Assembly (NCBI GenBank): GCA_903772945.1
Contig: CAICTM010000061.1
Location: forward strand, 62,001-126,000
Length of the DNA: 64,000 nucleotides
Source: Seminavis robusta
Taxonomy: Eukaryota > Bacillariophyta > Bacillariophyceae > Naviculales > Naviculaceae
Direction of reading: 5' to 3'
In this document: in pieces, positions 53,273 to 63,670 of the stretch
Position numbering within the stretch: position 1 is the first letter of the stretch
Layout of the letters: every line of letters begins with the position of its first letter
The notes under the pieces: generated by a model
What the model was told of the DNA's origin: nothing
Database searches by the model: none
The model's input: the letters and a program-made list of their open reading frames with translations, nothing else
Program-made: the position numbers and the translations under genes

Positions 53273-53632
53273 CTAATACCGATATCCTTCTTTTTGCTGT
53301 TTCATTTTGAATTCCAATTCTCGTTCGGCATCCCAATTGGGAGGTGTCTTCTCCACACCCGCATCCGTGACAAAATCGCTGACATTCTTGGCCGTTTTCT
53401 TGACTGGATCGGGAATGTATTCCCCCACCTTGTGGGCGGCCGTCTGCGCTGCCTCTCCCGCTTTCTTGGCACCATCCACCACGAGATCCCCGGCTTTCTT
53501 GGCTCCATCTACCACCACTTCTGCCGCTTCTTCCACCGCGTGCGTCGTGTTCTTGATGGCCTGCTTGGCCAAGGACTCGGACTCTGCGTCGTCTTGACCT
53601 GTTGTTGTGGTTGTCTCTTCCTCTTGCGCCAT
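53273..53632 (-). CDS. LEA-like small hydrophilic protein
   Basis: 119 residues from the ATG at 53632; the open frame above it begins with GTG. The sequence is rich in Ala, Lys, Glu, Asp and Thr without Cys, and contains 11-residue repeats typical of group 3 LEA-like amphipathic helices (VVDGAKKAGDL, VVDGAKKAGEA, and related AAHKVGEYIPD and KKTAKNVSDFV). Such proteins are linked to drying or freezing tolerance, but many other short amphipathic proteins look alike. The C-terminus WDAERELEFKMKQQKEGYRY is conserved-looking. Divergent from the LRR gene, with 280 bp between starts. Confidence 0.65.
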   Translation of the reverse strand: MAQEEETTTTTGQDDAESESLAKQAIKNTTHAVEEAAEVVVDGAKKAGDLVVDGAKKAGEAAQTAAHKVGEYIPDPVKKTAKNVSDFVTDAGVEKTPPNWDAERELEFKMKQQKEGYRY

Positions 53633-53912
53633 GGTCGACTTGAGGCTTCTCTTCTTGTGTTGTTGCGGGTTGCTGCGGGTGTTGTGGTTTGTGGTCACGC
53701 TGTGTCACTGCATGGGTGTGGTACCACCAGGTACCGTATGCCGGATCTTCCTTTCTGGCTGATTTCCATCCAGCTTAACTGGTTTACGCTACGGCAGTAC
53801 CAGTACGTGCAGCGGTTCAATCTCGACCGTCAAGCTGCTGTTGTTGCTGTGCATGATACCGCTACCTCATTGCCATTAGAAGAAGAGGCTCACAACACCC
53901 AACAACGAACTG

Positions 53913-56605
53913 ATGGAGGCCAATAATAGCCATCAACGAAAGTCGTCAGGAGAGTCCTCCTCATCAGATGATGGCATAAGAGAATCAGCATTGAACTCGA
54001 GAGTTGGGTGGAAACACAGCGGGACCGGCGATGATAATGGTGCCGGCCATGCCCACATTAATGGGGCAGTGCCACCGAGCAATCAAGAGGAAGAAATTGG
54101 GGAAGCTAATTCAACTGGAAACAAGAAAATACCAACTATGGAGGAGCAGAATCAATCTACTACTACATGTAGTACACTTGTGCAGAGTCAGAGTCATCCT
54201 GGTGGACCTCAATCAGGAGTGACAGAAAGTACAATTGACAGCAGAATCGCCATAAAGGTGGCTCAAGAGAGACAACTGCAAAATCAAGGAACCGGGAATG
54301 CATCCGCTGAAATTGATTTGGAATCGAACAACATTCCTCAGAATGCACCTCAGTCCTCAACTGGTAGAATGCCGGCCTCAGCGGCTGTAACTGGTGGTGG
54401 TCGCCATGATCAGTCCTTTGCATCTGGTCATCATCATCCAGGACCTCAGTCAGCGACTGAAAGTACCATTGACAGCCGAATTGCCATCAAGGTGGTGCAA
54501 GAGAGACTGCTGCAAAATCAAGGAAATGCATCAACTGAAATTGATTTGGAATCATCGGACATTCCTCAGAATGCGCCTCAGACTTTGGCTGGTAGAATGA
54601 TGCCGGCCTCAGTGGCTGTAACTGGTGGTCACCGTGATCAGTCCTTTGCATTTGGTCATCATCCAGGACAACCTCAATCAGTGACAGAAAGTACATTGAC
54701 AGCCGAATTGCCATAAAGGTGGTGCAAGAGAGACTGCTGCAAAATCAAGGAAATGCATCAACTGAAATTGATTTGGAATCATCGGACATTCCTCAGAATG
54801 CGCCTCAGACCTTGGCTGGTAGAATGATGCCGGCCTCAGTGGCTGTAACTGGTGGTCACCGTGATCAGTCCTTTGCATTTGGTCATCATCATCCAGGACC
54901 TCAGCCAGCGACTGAAAGTACAATGGACAGTCGGATTGCCATGAAGGTGGTTCAAGAGAGACTGCTGCAAAATCAAGGAATCGGGAATGCATCCACTCAA
55001 ATTGATTTGGAATCATCGGACATTCCTCAGAATAAGGCGGCAACTGGTGTTTGCCACGATCGTTCCTTTGCATCTGGTCATCATCATCCAGGACGACCTC
55101 AGTCAGTGACAGAAAGCACAATAGACAGCCAAATTGCTATAAAGGTGGTGCAAGAGAGAATCGCCGTACGGAAACAAATGGAACTAAACGAAAACAGAAG
55201 CACAAATCATCTGGGAGAGCCTACCGGAAACCATGGAGCGGAACAAGAAACTGTGCGTTCGCCTGTACCACTTCGCACTCAGCAATCAGCTCCTGGGGCG
55301 GTTCGAGTGGCGGGGATTGATGCCATGGAACGCGATGAAAATTATGACAGTTTCAACACACAACAACAGAACAACGCATCCATGCCATTTGAACCAGATG
55401 AGCCCATTCAAGCCCACTTGGTAGAGAGCTTGCAACAACAGCAACCAAGACCACCTGAGGATAGTAAAATCTTGGTAGAGGCTCAACCAATGGAACCTGA
55501 TCCACCAGCCGATCCGGTAGCACTAATCGATGCAGTCAAAACGAACAAGCGGCTCTCTTGCTCCATATTGGCAGTGCTAGCCGGATTGGTTGGGGGAGCA
55601 TTGGCCGTGGGCTTGTCTGTGGGATTTGCGGCCAATCGAAAGAACAATTCCTCGGACGAACGAACACCACTTATCGATCCAGTGTTACCGGCCATGACAA
55701 GTGACCTGGATGATACTACCATTGAAACAATCCGCACCGACCCTCTCAGTCCAGAACATAAGGCCAACAGATGGGTCACATTGGATCCTCATTTGCTCTC
55801 TTATCCAGCGGAACGAATCCAGGTGCGCTTTTTTCTCGCTGCCACTTACTACGCCACAAACGGAGACGAGGATTGGTATCGAAATGATCTATGGATGAAC
55901 TACTCGGCCAACGAATGCGACTGGTATACATCCCATCCCACATCTCCCTGTGATAATGAGAATGGCACCTACGCCATTCTCAATCTGACCCACAATGGAT
56001 TGACAGGAACCATGATTCGAGAAATGACACGACATCTCCGCATCCTCGACTTGAGTTACAACAAGCTGGCAGGACCCCCTCCTCAATTCACACTAAAACA
56101 TTCCAACATGCAAGCTGTCTTTCTGAATGACAATCAGCTATCAGGTCGCACCATGGCAGAGATTGGCTGGATTAGCAACGACTTGAAAACGTTGAACTTT
56201 GCCAACAATCTCCTTTCGGGCACACTTCCTGCAGCTGTCGTTCACTCTGCTCCGAATCTCGAACTTATTGATGCGTCCATGAATCGGTTCGTGGGGCATT
56301 TGCCAGATCTTTGGAACAGAACGGATTTGAAGGTCTTTAATCTGGCGGACAATCTGCTTTCCGGGACAGTGCCTTTGTCTCTGTCGTCATCCACACGATT
56401 AGAAGAACTCAATCTTGGTGGCAACCGAGGGGTTCTTGGATCGATCCCGTCGGAGTTGAGCGAATTGACAAATTTGAGGCTGTTGGATCTATCCGACACG
56501 TCGATTACAGGAAGTGTCCCGGAGGGACTCTGCGCAATGTCTAGACAGCAGGGTGGACCGTTGGATATTCGTGTGGACTGCGACCAAATTGAGTGTTGCT
56601 CATAG
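53913..56605 (+). CDS. Leucine-rich-repeat transmembrane protein with internal repeat array and a frame break
   Basis: ATG at 53913. The N-terminal part is hydrophilic and contains five copies of a block starting TESTIDSRIAIKVVQERLLQ (54221-55180). In the third copy one base is missing relative to the others (AGTACATTGAC, about 54692, where the others have AGTACAATTGAC or AGTACCATTGAC); the frame ends at 54716 and the pattern resumes at once in another frame that is open to 56605. Downstream are one membrane helix (SILAVLAGLVGGALAVGLSV, near 55562), a short cap (EDWYRND, CDWYTS) and about seven leucine-rich repeats (LRILDLSYNKLAG, LKTLNFANNLLSG, LKVFNLADNLLSG, LRLLDLSDTSITG). The whole thus resembles the one-pass LRR proteins common in diatoms, with LRRs outside. 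Whether the break is real, allelic or an assembly error cannot be seen here. Confidence 0.7.
54221..55180 (+). repeat. Five-copy coding repeat, period about 198-234 bp
   Basis: Copies start at GACAGAAAGT or GACTGAAAGT: 54221, 54455, 54683, 54910 and 55108. Each encodes an amphipathic block (IDSRIAIKVVQERLLQNQG), a short acidic piece (EIDLESSDIPQNAPQ) and a His-rich piece (FGHHHPG). The fifth copy is truncated. Copies 2 and 3 are nearly identical at the DNA level. Confidence 0.8.
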
Positions 56606-57295
56606 ATGGTCTTGTACTCCTCTCCCCATACCCAACTCACTTAGTTGCAAAAGAACTAACCTGCTTCAAAGCTACACTTTCTTTAGTCTTCCTGAATCGC
56701 CATTGTGCTGGGAGTGGCTTGGTTTGTGGGAAATTGCAACAGTGGAGCTAGCTTACTGGAGCCAATGAATCTTCACTTTAAAGCTTCCAAAAACCAAGGC
56801 GATGTACCCGCTGACTAAAAGAAGGATGTCATTTTCAGTGGTGTTGCCTATAAGCCTTGGATCCTCTTTGATGAGCTCTCCGCGACGCTACAAGTTGCTA
56901 ACTTTTGAAGGTGACTGCCGCAGATGGATCTGTGAGAGTGCCAGAGTGAATTTCAATGACTCGACCATGTAAATCGCTTGAAAATGTGAGTGCAAAAAAT
57001 TTATCAATCACTTTTCGAAGGGAGAACTTTGAACATGGCCTTAAGCTTATTGAGAGCAAAAAAGATTGGGGGTAGGTTTGCTAATTAATTAAGTCATTTT
57101 TGTGTTGGATCTTACTATACGGTACGGTACTTAATGATTTAACTACTTCAACTAAGTTGGTGTCAACTCTATCTCTTTTCTTTTTTGTGGGCCTGAAAGC
57201 TCTTCTCTCAATCTCATCGAGATCTTGCATGGCCTTTTGGCTCTCAGCATACATCGTACCTTCACGGGCAAGTCACCGTCAGAGAGGAAGAGACC
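56606..57295. other. Gap between the LRR and wax-synthase-like genes
   Basis: About 0.7 kb; includes ACGGTACGGTAC at 57119-57130. The frame from 57100 has no ATG-started protein. Presumed 5' flank of the acyltransferase. Confidence 0.4.
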
Positions 57296-58552
57296 ATGGT
57301 TACAGACCTATTGCGGAGTGTCTTCACTCCTGACATCGAGCATGATGTCCGAGAGCCAGTGTTTCGGTTTACAGTCTCCCAATCAGCGGCAGTGGGTCTT
57401 ATTCCACCTCACCCTACTGTCATGTGTGCACTCTTACCACTGACATTGGTGATTATCTCGACAGTCAATGCTGTTGTTGCTGTGGCTACATACACCATTG
57501 TCATTAGAAGAAGAGGTTCAATAGAGTCCCGCTTGGGAGGATACGGTGCCATTCTACCGGTTGTCGCTATTCTACCCTTCTGCCTTGTGGATTGGCTGCA
57601 AACCCACAATCTTGTAATCTTTGTAGGAATCGGAGGCAACTGTGCTGTCTTGTTCTTCCGATGTTTGATGGCAATTCATGGCACCCTGCCACCCTACGCC
57701 GACGTCGATTTCAAGAGCTTTGTGCTATTCTTCATTTCGCCAGTACAGTTCAAATTCGACCCACAGACTGGCCAAGTTTTGAAATCTTCTACTGCAGACT
57801 TTCTACAGGTTTTGCTTAGAACTTGTCAAACCATTGCCATAGTGTCGGTCCTCTTGCCCTTGCTGATCCAACACTCCTTTCAATTGTTTCCAAGAAGACC
57901 TGACTTGAACAACAATTTCTTTGACCTCTTTCACTGGTCCCATTTGTTAAACAACTATGCAGTTGCATCTATGACAGGGCATGGGCTAGCCGCGGCATCA
58001 CAGCTCGTGGGAACAACAATTCAAGGCTTGACAGGGATGGCTGTCATTGAGCTCTGCGACAGCCCACTCACAAAATCTACCAGCTTGTCTGACTTTTGGG
58101 GCAGAAGGTGGAATTTATTGGTCCATATTGTGCTGAAGGGCGGAGTATACAAGCCACTCCGGAAAAATGGATACCGCGTGGGTGTTGCAGCGGTCGCAAC
58201 CTTTGTCGTCAGTGGTCTACTGCACGAGTATCTTTTGTATCTTTTCTCCATGAAAGCAAGAATCTTGGGAGATGAAAATTCAGCACCTGCCATACGATAT
58301 GGGATCCAATCTGCCTTTTTTGCCTGGAATGGTTTTGTCATGTTGGTGGAGAATGCGGTTTCAAAGCACCCCCTCATTGTGTGGATGTCCAACAATCTAC
58401 CTCGCCCCCTCATCACCGCCTTCGTGATTGGCACAGTTCTACCAGTTGGACATTGGTTTACGGATGAGTACGTGAAAATTGGCTTTTTTGAAGATTTGTC
58501 ACTCGGTATGCCCATGCTAGTGTGGATACCTTCAGAAGGGGGAAACGAATGA
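57296..58552 (+). CDS. Wax-synthase-like MBOAT acyltransferase
   Basis: 418 residues, intronless, from the ATG at 57296 (agaccATGg). Eight or more hydrophobic segments span the protein. The C-terminal half contains SLSDFWGRRWNLLVHIVLKG followed by FVVSGLLHEYLLYLFSM, the two signatures of the wax synthase domain (PF13813) in the MBOAT family; the His in LLHE is the expected catalytic residue. Such enzymes move an acyl group from acyl-CoA to a fatty alcohol, a sterol or diacylglycerol, at the ER. Acceptor unknown; the lipid role in diatoms makes triacylglycerol or wax ester synthesis plausible. It is next to a convergent P450 gene, with 406 bp between the stops. Confidence 0.8.
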   Translation: MVTDLLRSVFTPDIEHDVREPVFRFTVSQSAAVGLIPPHPTVMCALLPLTLVIISTVNAVVAVATYTIVIRRRGSIESRLGGYGAILPVVAILPFCLVDWLQTHNLVIFVGIGGNCAVLFFRCLMAIHGTLPPYADVDFKSFVLFFISPVQFKFDPQTGQVLKSSTADFLQVLLRTCQTIAIVSVLLPLLIQHSFQLFPRRPDLNNNFFDLFHWSHLLNNYAVASMTGHGLAAASQLVGTTIQGLTGMAVIELCDSPLTKSTSLSDFWGRRWNLLVHIVLKGGVYKPLRKNGYRVGVAAVATFVVSGLLHEYLLYLFSMKARILGDENSAPAIRYGIQSAFFAWNGFVMLVENAVSKHPLIVWMSNNLPRPLITAFVIGTVLPVGHWFTDEYVKIGFFEDLSLGMPMLVWIPSEGGNE

Positions 58553-58958
58553 AAGAAAGACAACACTCCAGATTCTCTGTGAAGATGATTCGAAAGAACA
58601 TGGATTTCTCCTTTTAGTCGCAATTCGTCGGTCAGACTACAGGAAGGACCCCCATCGATGGACGCCGTGTGGAACGCCCAACACAAGACAGGGCGACCCT
58701 TGTGCTCCATACATAGTGGAGCAGCCTTGTTCGATAGAAATCTTGCAATGGTCAGCACACCTCTTGCCCATGCATCCCTAAATCATCAACAACTCTGAAA
58801 TCCTATGAAACGGTAGACGTTATTGGTTGTTTCGATCGTATAAGTGACCTACTGACTAGAAGTGGCTGCCATGGCAGTAGGGGGAAACCTCGGAGGGTAC
58901 GATGAATTCGATGGCTAGAGTATTGCATACCCCGACGCTTAGATAATCGTTCCATCTA
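58553..58958. other. Convergent gap between acyltransferase and P450
   Basis: No gene; the minus-strand open frame that runs from 58758 into the acyltransferase is its shadow. Confidence 0.5.
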
Positions 58959-60624
58959 TCAAACCACCACCTTTGTGGCCCTTAATACCGTTCCAACAGG
59001 CTTGAACAAAACAATGTTTTCCGCCTGCCCCGCCTCTACAATGTCAAATTTGTAGTCCCGACACAGCCGGGCCAAAACTTCGGTTGTTTCTGCCATGGCC
59101 AGGGACTGTCCCTGGCAGTTTCGTTTGCCCGCCACAAAGTTGACGAAAGCCTTCATTTGCTCGGGACTCGGGTTCTCCCATCGCTCCGGAACAAAGTCAT
59201 TGGCGTTGCTGCCAAAGACTTGTGGATTCCGTTGGACCGCATAAATTGGAATCAGGACAATGGATCCCTTGGGGATAAGTCTACTCGCACTACCCGGTAC
59301 TTTCATGTCTTCTCCCAACACTCGTACGGATCCCGTGGCAGCGGCTGGGTACAGTCTCATCATCTCTTTGGCGACATGTTTGACGGCCACCCGCGCTTCT
59401 TCCGGTGTATGGCACTGCTGCAGAGTTTCTCTCAGCTTGGTTTGCTCACTTTGATTCAGGGCCAGCTCTCGAAAACCAAAGGCTAGAGTATTGGCGGTGG
59501 TATCGAATCCAGCAATGCAGTAAGCGACCATATCACAGACTCGTTCGTCGTCATTCTCATAGGCGGTATCGTTGTGAATCATGTGAATGATTTTGTGCGG
59601 TTGCGGATTTGTGTGGATGCGAGTGCGATATTCGTGTAGCATTTTGGTACAATGGGCATGAAGCTGTTGGGCGGCTCGATGGCCTTGTCGGATGCCCGGA
59701 AATGCCCATTTGGTGACATGGTGCTTTCTCCATGGATTCGTCATGGCTTTTTGCCCAAATTCTCTCCAACAGATCTGTAGACAGTCCAATATAGTTTCTC
59801 GTTCGTCATCTTTCAAGTCATAATCAAATGCCGCTTCGCAAATGACATTGGAAGTGATCTTGTTCATTTCCGAGAGAATGTCAATGTCCACACTACTGTC
59901 GTCGCTACTGAGTTGGTCTTGAATCCACTTGTTCATGACGGTGTGCACCACATCCACCATGGCTTTCATGTTTTCGCTGGAAAAGGCGGCCGAAGTGGAT
60001 TTGCGAGCGTGTTTCCACCGATCTCCTTCTTTGGCGGCAATAAAGTTCATGCCATTAATTGGTGGTCTCCACAAAAAAGTGACCGGCATCGTCAAACTTG
60101 GTGGTAGACGGAGATTCCAAAATAGCGCGAGCGAGAAGCGGGTCGAGTACACCATAAAAGGAGGGACTAAACGGTAGATGCACACAAAAGACAACGTCTG
60201 CCAACTGCAGAAAAGTATCCAAAATGTGTTGAGGAGCATCGCGACCAAACAAATGCCCAAAGAACTGCATTGTGGTGCCGGGATATTCGGGAATACCGGT
60301 AGATCCCACGTGCCGCTAGATCGACGCCACCACAAGATAAATAAATAAATAAATAAATAAATAACTATAAAGGGGATTACGTGAAAGGAACGGTACTAGG
60401 TAACGTCCGCTTGTAAAAAGTAGGGGAAGGGATCAAGGGGTTCTGGGCGTGAAGTAGGCATATATGGACCGGCAAGGACTGAGGACGGGGATGAGCCGGA
60501 GGAATAGAGGGATCGAGCTTGGCGTGTAATAGATTGTCACAATAATGGTCGTCAAGCCGACAACGGCAGATGAACCGACCCATTGTGGATCTAGACTTAG
60601 ATTGGAGAGTAGGGTGTCCATCAT
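58959..60624 (-). CDS. Cytochrome P450, 5' part disrupted
   Basis: The long 3' frame (58959 to about 60060) has all later P450 marks: the I-helix AGFDTTANTL, the ExxR motif in KEMMRLYP, NDFVPERWENP, and the haem loop FVAGKRNCQGQSLAMAE with its Cys. Earlier sequence (MNFIAAKEGDRWKHARKS) is the C-helix. Upstream the protein pattern continues in a different frame (STGIPEYPGTTMQFFGHLFG, the proline-rich hinge) to about 60310; the switch is near a run of six A on the plus strand (60073-60078), where one base too many would explain it. An ATG at 60624 starts a membrane anchor (VGSSAVVGLTTIIVTIYY), probably exon 1; its link to the next exon, across an intron with a (TAAA)n run, could not be resolved. 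ER-bound mono-oxygenase, substrate unknown. A recent pseudogene or an assembly error are both possible. Confidence 0.75.
60337..60364 (+). repeat. (TAAA)n microsatellite
   Basis: About seven copies of the tetranucleotide, inside what is probably the first P450 intron. Confidence 0.85.
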
Positions 60625-62203
60625 GGTGCTGGAGTGGAGTGATTTGAATCTATAACTTTATTACTGCATGCTTGATCGATCTGGCCGTCAGGTGCTGCAA
60701 TGGTCGAGCAACCGCGCAACGGCACTTTTTCCATTTGCACATTTTGTGAGCTGTTGCTTCTTTGTACTGTAGGGTACCACGTCATTCAAGCATTCGTGCT
60801 ACGGTGGGGTTAGAGATTCGGAAGCAAGCTTCCAGACATGGGTGTTGATCCGGGCATAAGAACACAGCAGAGTGGGCTATAATAGCAAAACTATTCAGCA
60901 ACGAACCGAAGGTCTGAGGTCCCATTGTGGTTGCTAGAACGGCGTACTACTAGTGCCGGCATGGTAGCCTCACTCCTCTATTGGGATGGTCCAATGATTT
61001 TATTGAGTCTTTAGATTTATTGTGAAAGAACCTTATTCAATCTAGCCAGCTACGGTATCATAGGAGCTAGCTGGCTTGATAGCCAAGGGCTTTCTGTGAG
61101 AAAGCAACCCTTGGCAAAGATAATACCACCACTCCAAGACGAAGACGATCGAGGAGACAAATATATGGACCGCCAACGACCATGAAGGAAACCTGCGAGT
61201 ATTCTGCAAGTAGCCAGCTACATGTATACCGTACGTTAGCGGGATAGGTGCTACAAGCTAGTATGAAAAAGAGAGTGGTTACTATGGCCTACAAAGTAAG
61301 TATGATGGGAGTTAGTTGGGCTCCTCAAACACCAACGAATAATTGTGAGCCTGGATCCTGAAGCCATTTACCTATTATATCCACAGTTTACCGTCACGCA
61401 TTCTCACTTCAACTCATTCACTTGGGTACCCAGCACCCATGCCCCCATGACGTGGCAGTCATGGGAAGCATTCGGCCTAAAAGATCCGTGGAACAAAGAA
61501 GATCAGTCATTCAAAAAAAGAGAACGAAGCTTGCCGGCTCCGCCAAACCGACAAAACAAGATCCATTATTGCACTCACCTTTTTTACCACCCGAAACCAA
61601 GACCCAATTTCATTTAAGATAACTTTCCCGGACTTAGGACGCAAATCTCCCTTTCGCAATTATCAAAGCCGCATTGCCGCACTGCCGTCCACCAATGTTC
61701 CACCATCGTTGAACCTTCCCCTGGTGATACAAGCATCGTACTGAAATCCCCACTGACATAGGTTCACCTCTTCACAACATTCGTAGTTCGAAATAATGAG
61801 AAATTGTGTAGATTCTACGTCTTCCTGGTAGCGATAGACAGTTTTGAGCAAACGTCAAAGCCGTTGACCACTGACCAACAGTTGATAACGAATAGTTGGC
61901 TTAAGTAAAGAATGGAACCGCCCCTGCAAGCCCCAATCACGAATTCAGATCTTCTAAGTAACTGTAGTTCCCGCATTACCAGTACCTAATCCTTAACATT
62001 TCTCTATCTAATTCCAAAACCAGAGTGGTCTAATTAATCTGTACTAAATTATACATAGTGACGACTTAACCAGTTGACAACACCCGGTCTCTTTTTGTTG
62101 GTGGTGAACAAGATGGCCCTTATGCGTACCCTCAACTAGAGAGGAAAGAAAACTGTCGACAATGGCCCGGAGTTCAAAACCAATTTTTTCTTAAAGTTAA
62201 TGA
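60625..62203. other. Gene-free region
   Basis: About 1.6 kb. Open frames at 61345 and 61422 start with GTG or lack features. No transposon end matching the transposase at 62204-63670 was found by eye. Confidence 0.4.
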
Positions 62204-63670
62204 CTAGATAACAGCCCGCTGGATACCCAACAGAGTTGCCGCCGCCGCACCGTCCACTCCATCACTCTCGTAGTCCTCCTCGTCCGTATCGTAGTACAGA
62301 TTGTCCTCGTCATCGTCTTCTTTCTGATCTTCCACGTTCCACCCCTCAGGATCCTCCTCATCGCGCAAATCCCAGAGCCTCTCAATGTCCGCTGGTGTGT
62401 ACCTGTATCGGCTTACACCCGTCAAGAATGCCATCCAAAGGCTACCCGAATACAACCGTCGCCACATTATCTCCCACAGATACTCCTGCAGTTGCCTGCC
62501 ACTCCGTTTGCAGACCGGCATTTTTCTTTTCATGAACGACCAGCTACCCTCGATGGTTTGGGTGTGTGTTCCATCCACCGAGTTCACATACTCTCTTTTG
62601 TGACATAGAGTCTTGTGTTCATAGTCGTAGTCAGCGAGATACTGGAGACAACTGTAGCCCTTCCACATATCGGTGTGGATGGTGGTTCCTGGCCTGACAA
62701 ATGCAGTGATAATTGGGATGAGTACTCGGGCCTTTCTGTTTGGCACCACCACCATAGCAAGCTTTCTTTTGTCTGTTCTTTCCACCATACCCAGCACCCA
62801 ATCAGCTGTTACCCGACGCCCTTTGTTGTACTTCCGCTTTCCAAACTTCGACTCATCTATTTCGACAATTACCCCTTCACCTCCTAGCATGACTTTGTCG
62901 CGTTCTTCCATCAGAACCATCTCAGCTACCAGTTGACGGCAGTGTCTAAACCATTTTCCAGCAACTTCAACCGTCCATCCTAGCATCTTTGCCGCCGTAA
63001 CCACCGGTACCTGCAATAGAAATAGGTAGAAGCAATGCAGAACCTCATGTTTTGGTAGGCGACAGTTTTGTAGAATGCTGCCCCTGTACACGGACACTTC
63101 CCACGACTTTCCTGGCTTCCACTTCCAGTTGCAGTTGCTGTCAGTACAGTAGGCGTAGACGATTTCCTTTTCGGCATCCTTGGTTGCCTCCATCGGGACA
63201 CCACATCGCTCGCAGTTGTCTGGACACCTGAACTCACAATACTGCTTTCTGCATCGAACGGTGTTCTGGCCTGTCTTCCAAGGCACACTCACACTACACC
63301 TCCCACAAACGTCCGGGACACGTATAATTCCAATGTCAGCCATGTACTGGATAGCCTTGTGCTCATTGCCGATCAACTCACTGATCTCTGCATAAGTCGG
63401 TAGTTTTCCACCGTCGCATAATTCCTCGAGGGTTCTCACCTGTTTGTTCCGCGAGAAGAATCGTCCCTTGGTGGCTGGTGGCTTACCATCCCTGGACCAA
63501 GTCACAACAGGTACGCTCTCGGACGATCTAACACTCCTAGGAAGCCGTGTACCACCTTGCAACGGAGGAAGATCACGTAATTCAGGTGGCTCAGTTGCTG
63601 GGTCTACTCCATTGTTCCGAATTTTCCTCTCGGCCACATTTTTCTTGGAATAGAATCCCCTTTTCGTCAT
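62204..63670 (-). CDS. Merlin/IS1016-type (ISXO2-like) transposase
   Basis: 488 residues from the ATG at 63670 (the longer frame above it starts with GTG). Residues about 120-155 hold a cysteine-rich zinc ribbon (CGRCSVSVPW, CRKQYC, CPDNCERCG). The catalytic core is the ISXO2-like/DDE_Tnp_IS1595 type: Asp in VIVEIDESKFG (about 272), Asp in TIHTDMWKGYSC (about 333) and Glu in THTQTIEGSWSFMKR (about 373). Eukaryotic members of this group are the Merlin elements. The frame is complete with an acidic C-terminal tail, so the gene may be functional. Terminal inverted repeats were not recognised on either side; the right flank is only 330 bp before the window ends. A domesticated transposase is an alternative. 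Confidence 0.85.
   Translation of the reverse strand: MTKRGFYSKKNVAERKIRNNGVDPATEPPELRDLPPLQGGTRLPRSVRSSESVPVVTWSRDGKPPATKGRFFSRNKQVRTLEELCDGGKLPTYAEISELIGNEHKAIQYMADIGIIRVPDVCGRCSVSVPWKTGQNTVRCRKQYCEFRCPDNCERCGVPMEATKDAEKEIVYAYCTDSNCNWKWKPGKSWEVSVYRGSILQNCRLPKHEVLHCFYLFLLQVPVVTAAKMLGWTVEVAGKWFRHCRQLVAEMVLMEERDKVMLGGEGVIVEIDESKFGKRKYNKGRRVTADWVLGMVERTDKRKLAMVVVPNRKARVLIPIITAFVRPGTTIHTDMWKGYSCLQYLADYDYEHKTLCHKREYVNSVDGTHTQTIEGSWSFMKRKMPVCKRSGRQLQEYLWEIMWRRLYSGSLWMAFLTGVSRYRYTPADIERLWDLRDEEDPEGWNVEDQKEDDDEDNLYYDTDEEDYESDGVDGAAAATLLGIQRAVI

Noticed and set aside
53165-53926. 253-codon plus-strand frame
   Set aside because: Antisense to the LEA-like gene and running into the LRR gene's 5' region; no ATG-supported protein features.
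53833-57520. Likeness between 53833-53895 and 57468-57520 (GCTGTTGTTGCTGTG and CATTAGAAGAAGAGG)
   Set aside because: Only two short low-complexity matches at different spacing; one lies inside the acyltransferase coding region. Probably chance.
61345-61617. 90-codon frame in the 60.6-62.2 kb gap
   Set aside because: It begins with GTG and has no recognisable motif.
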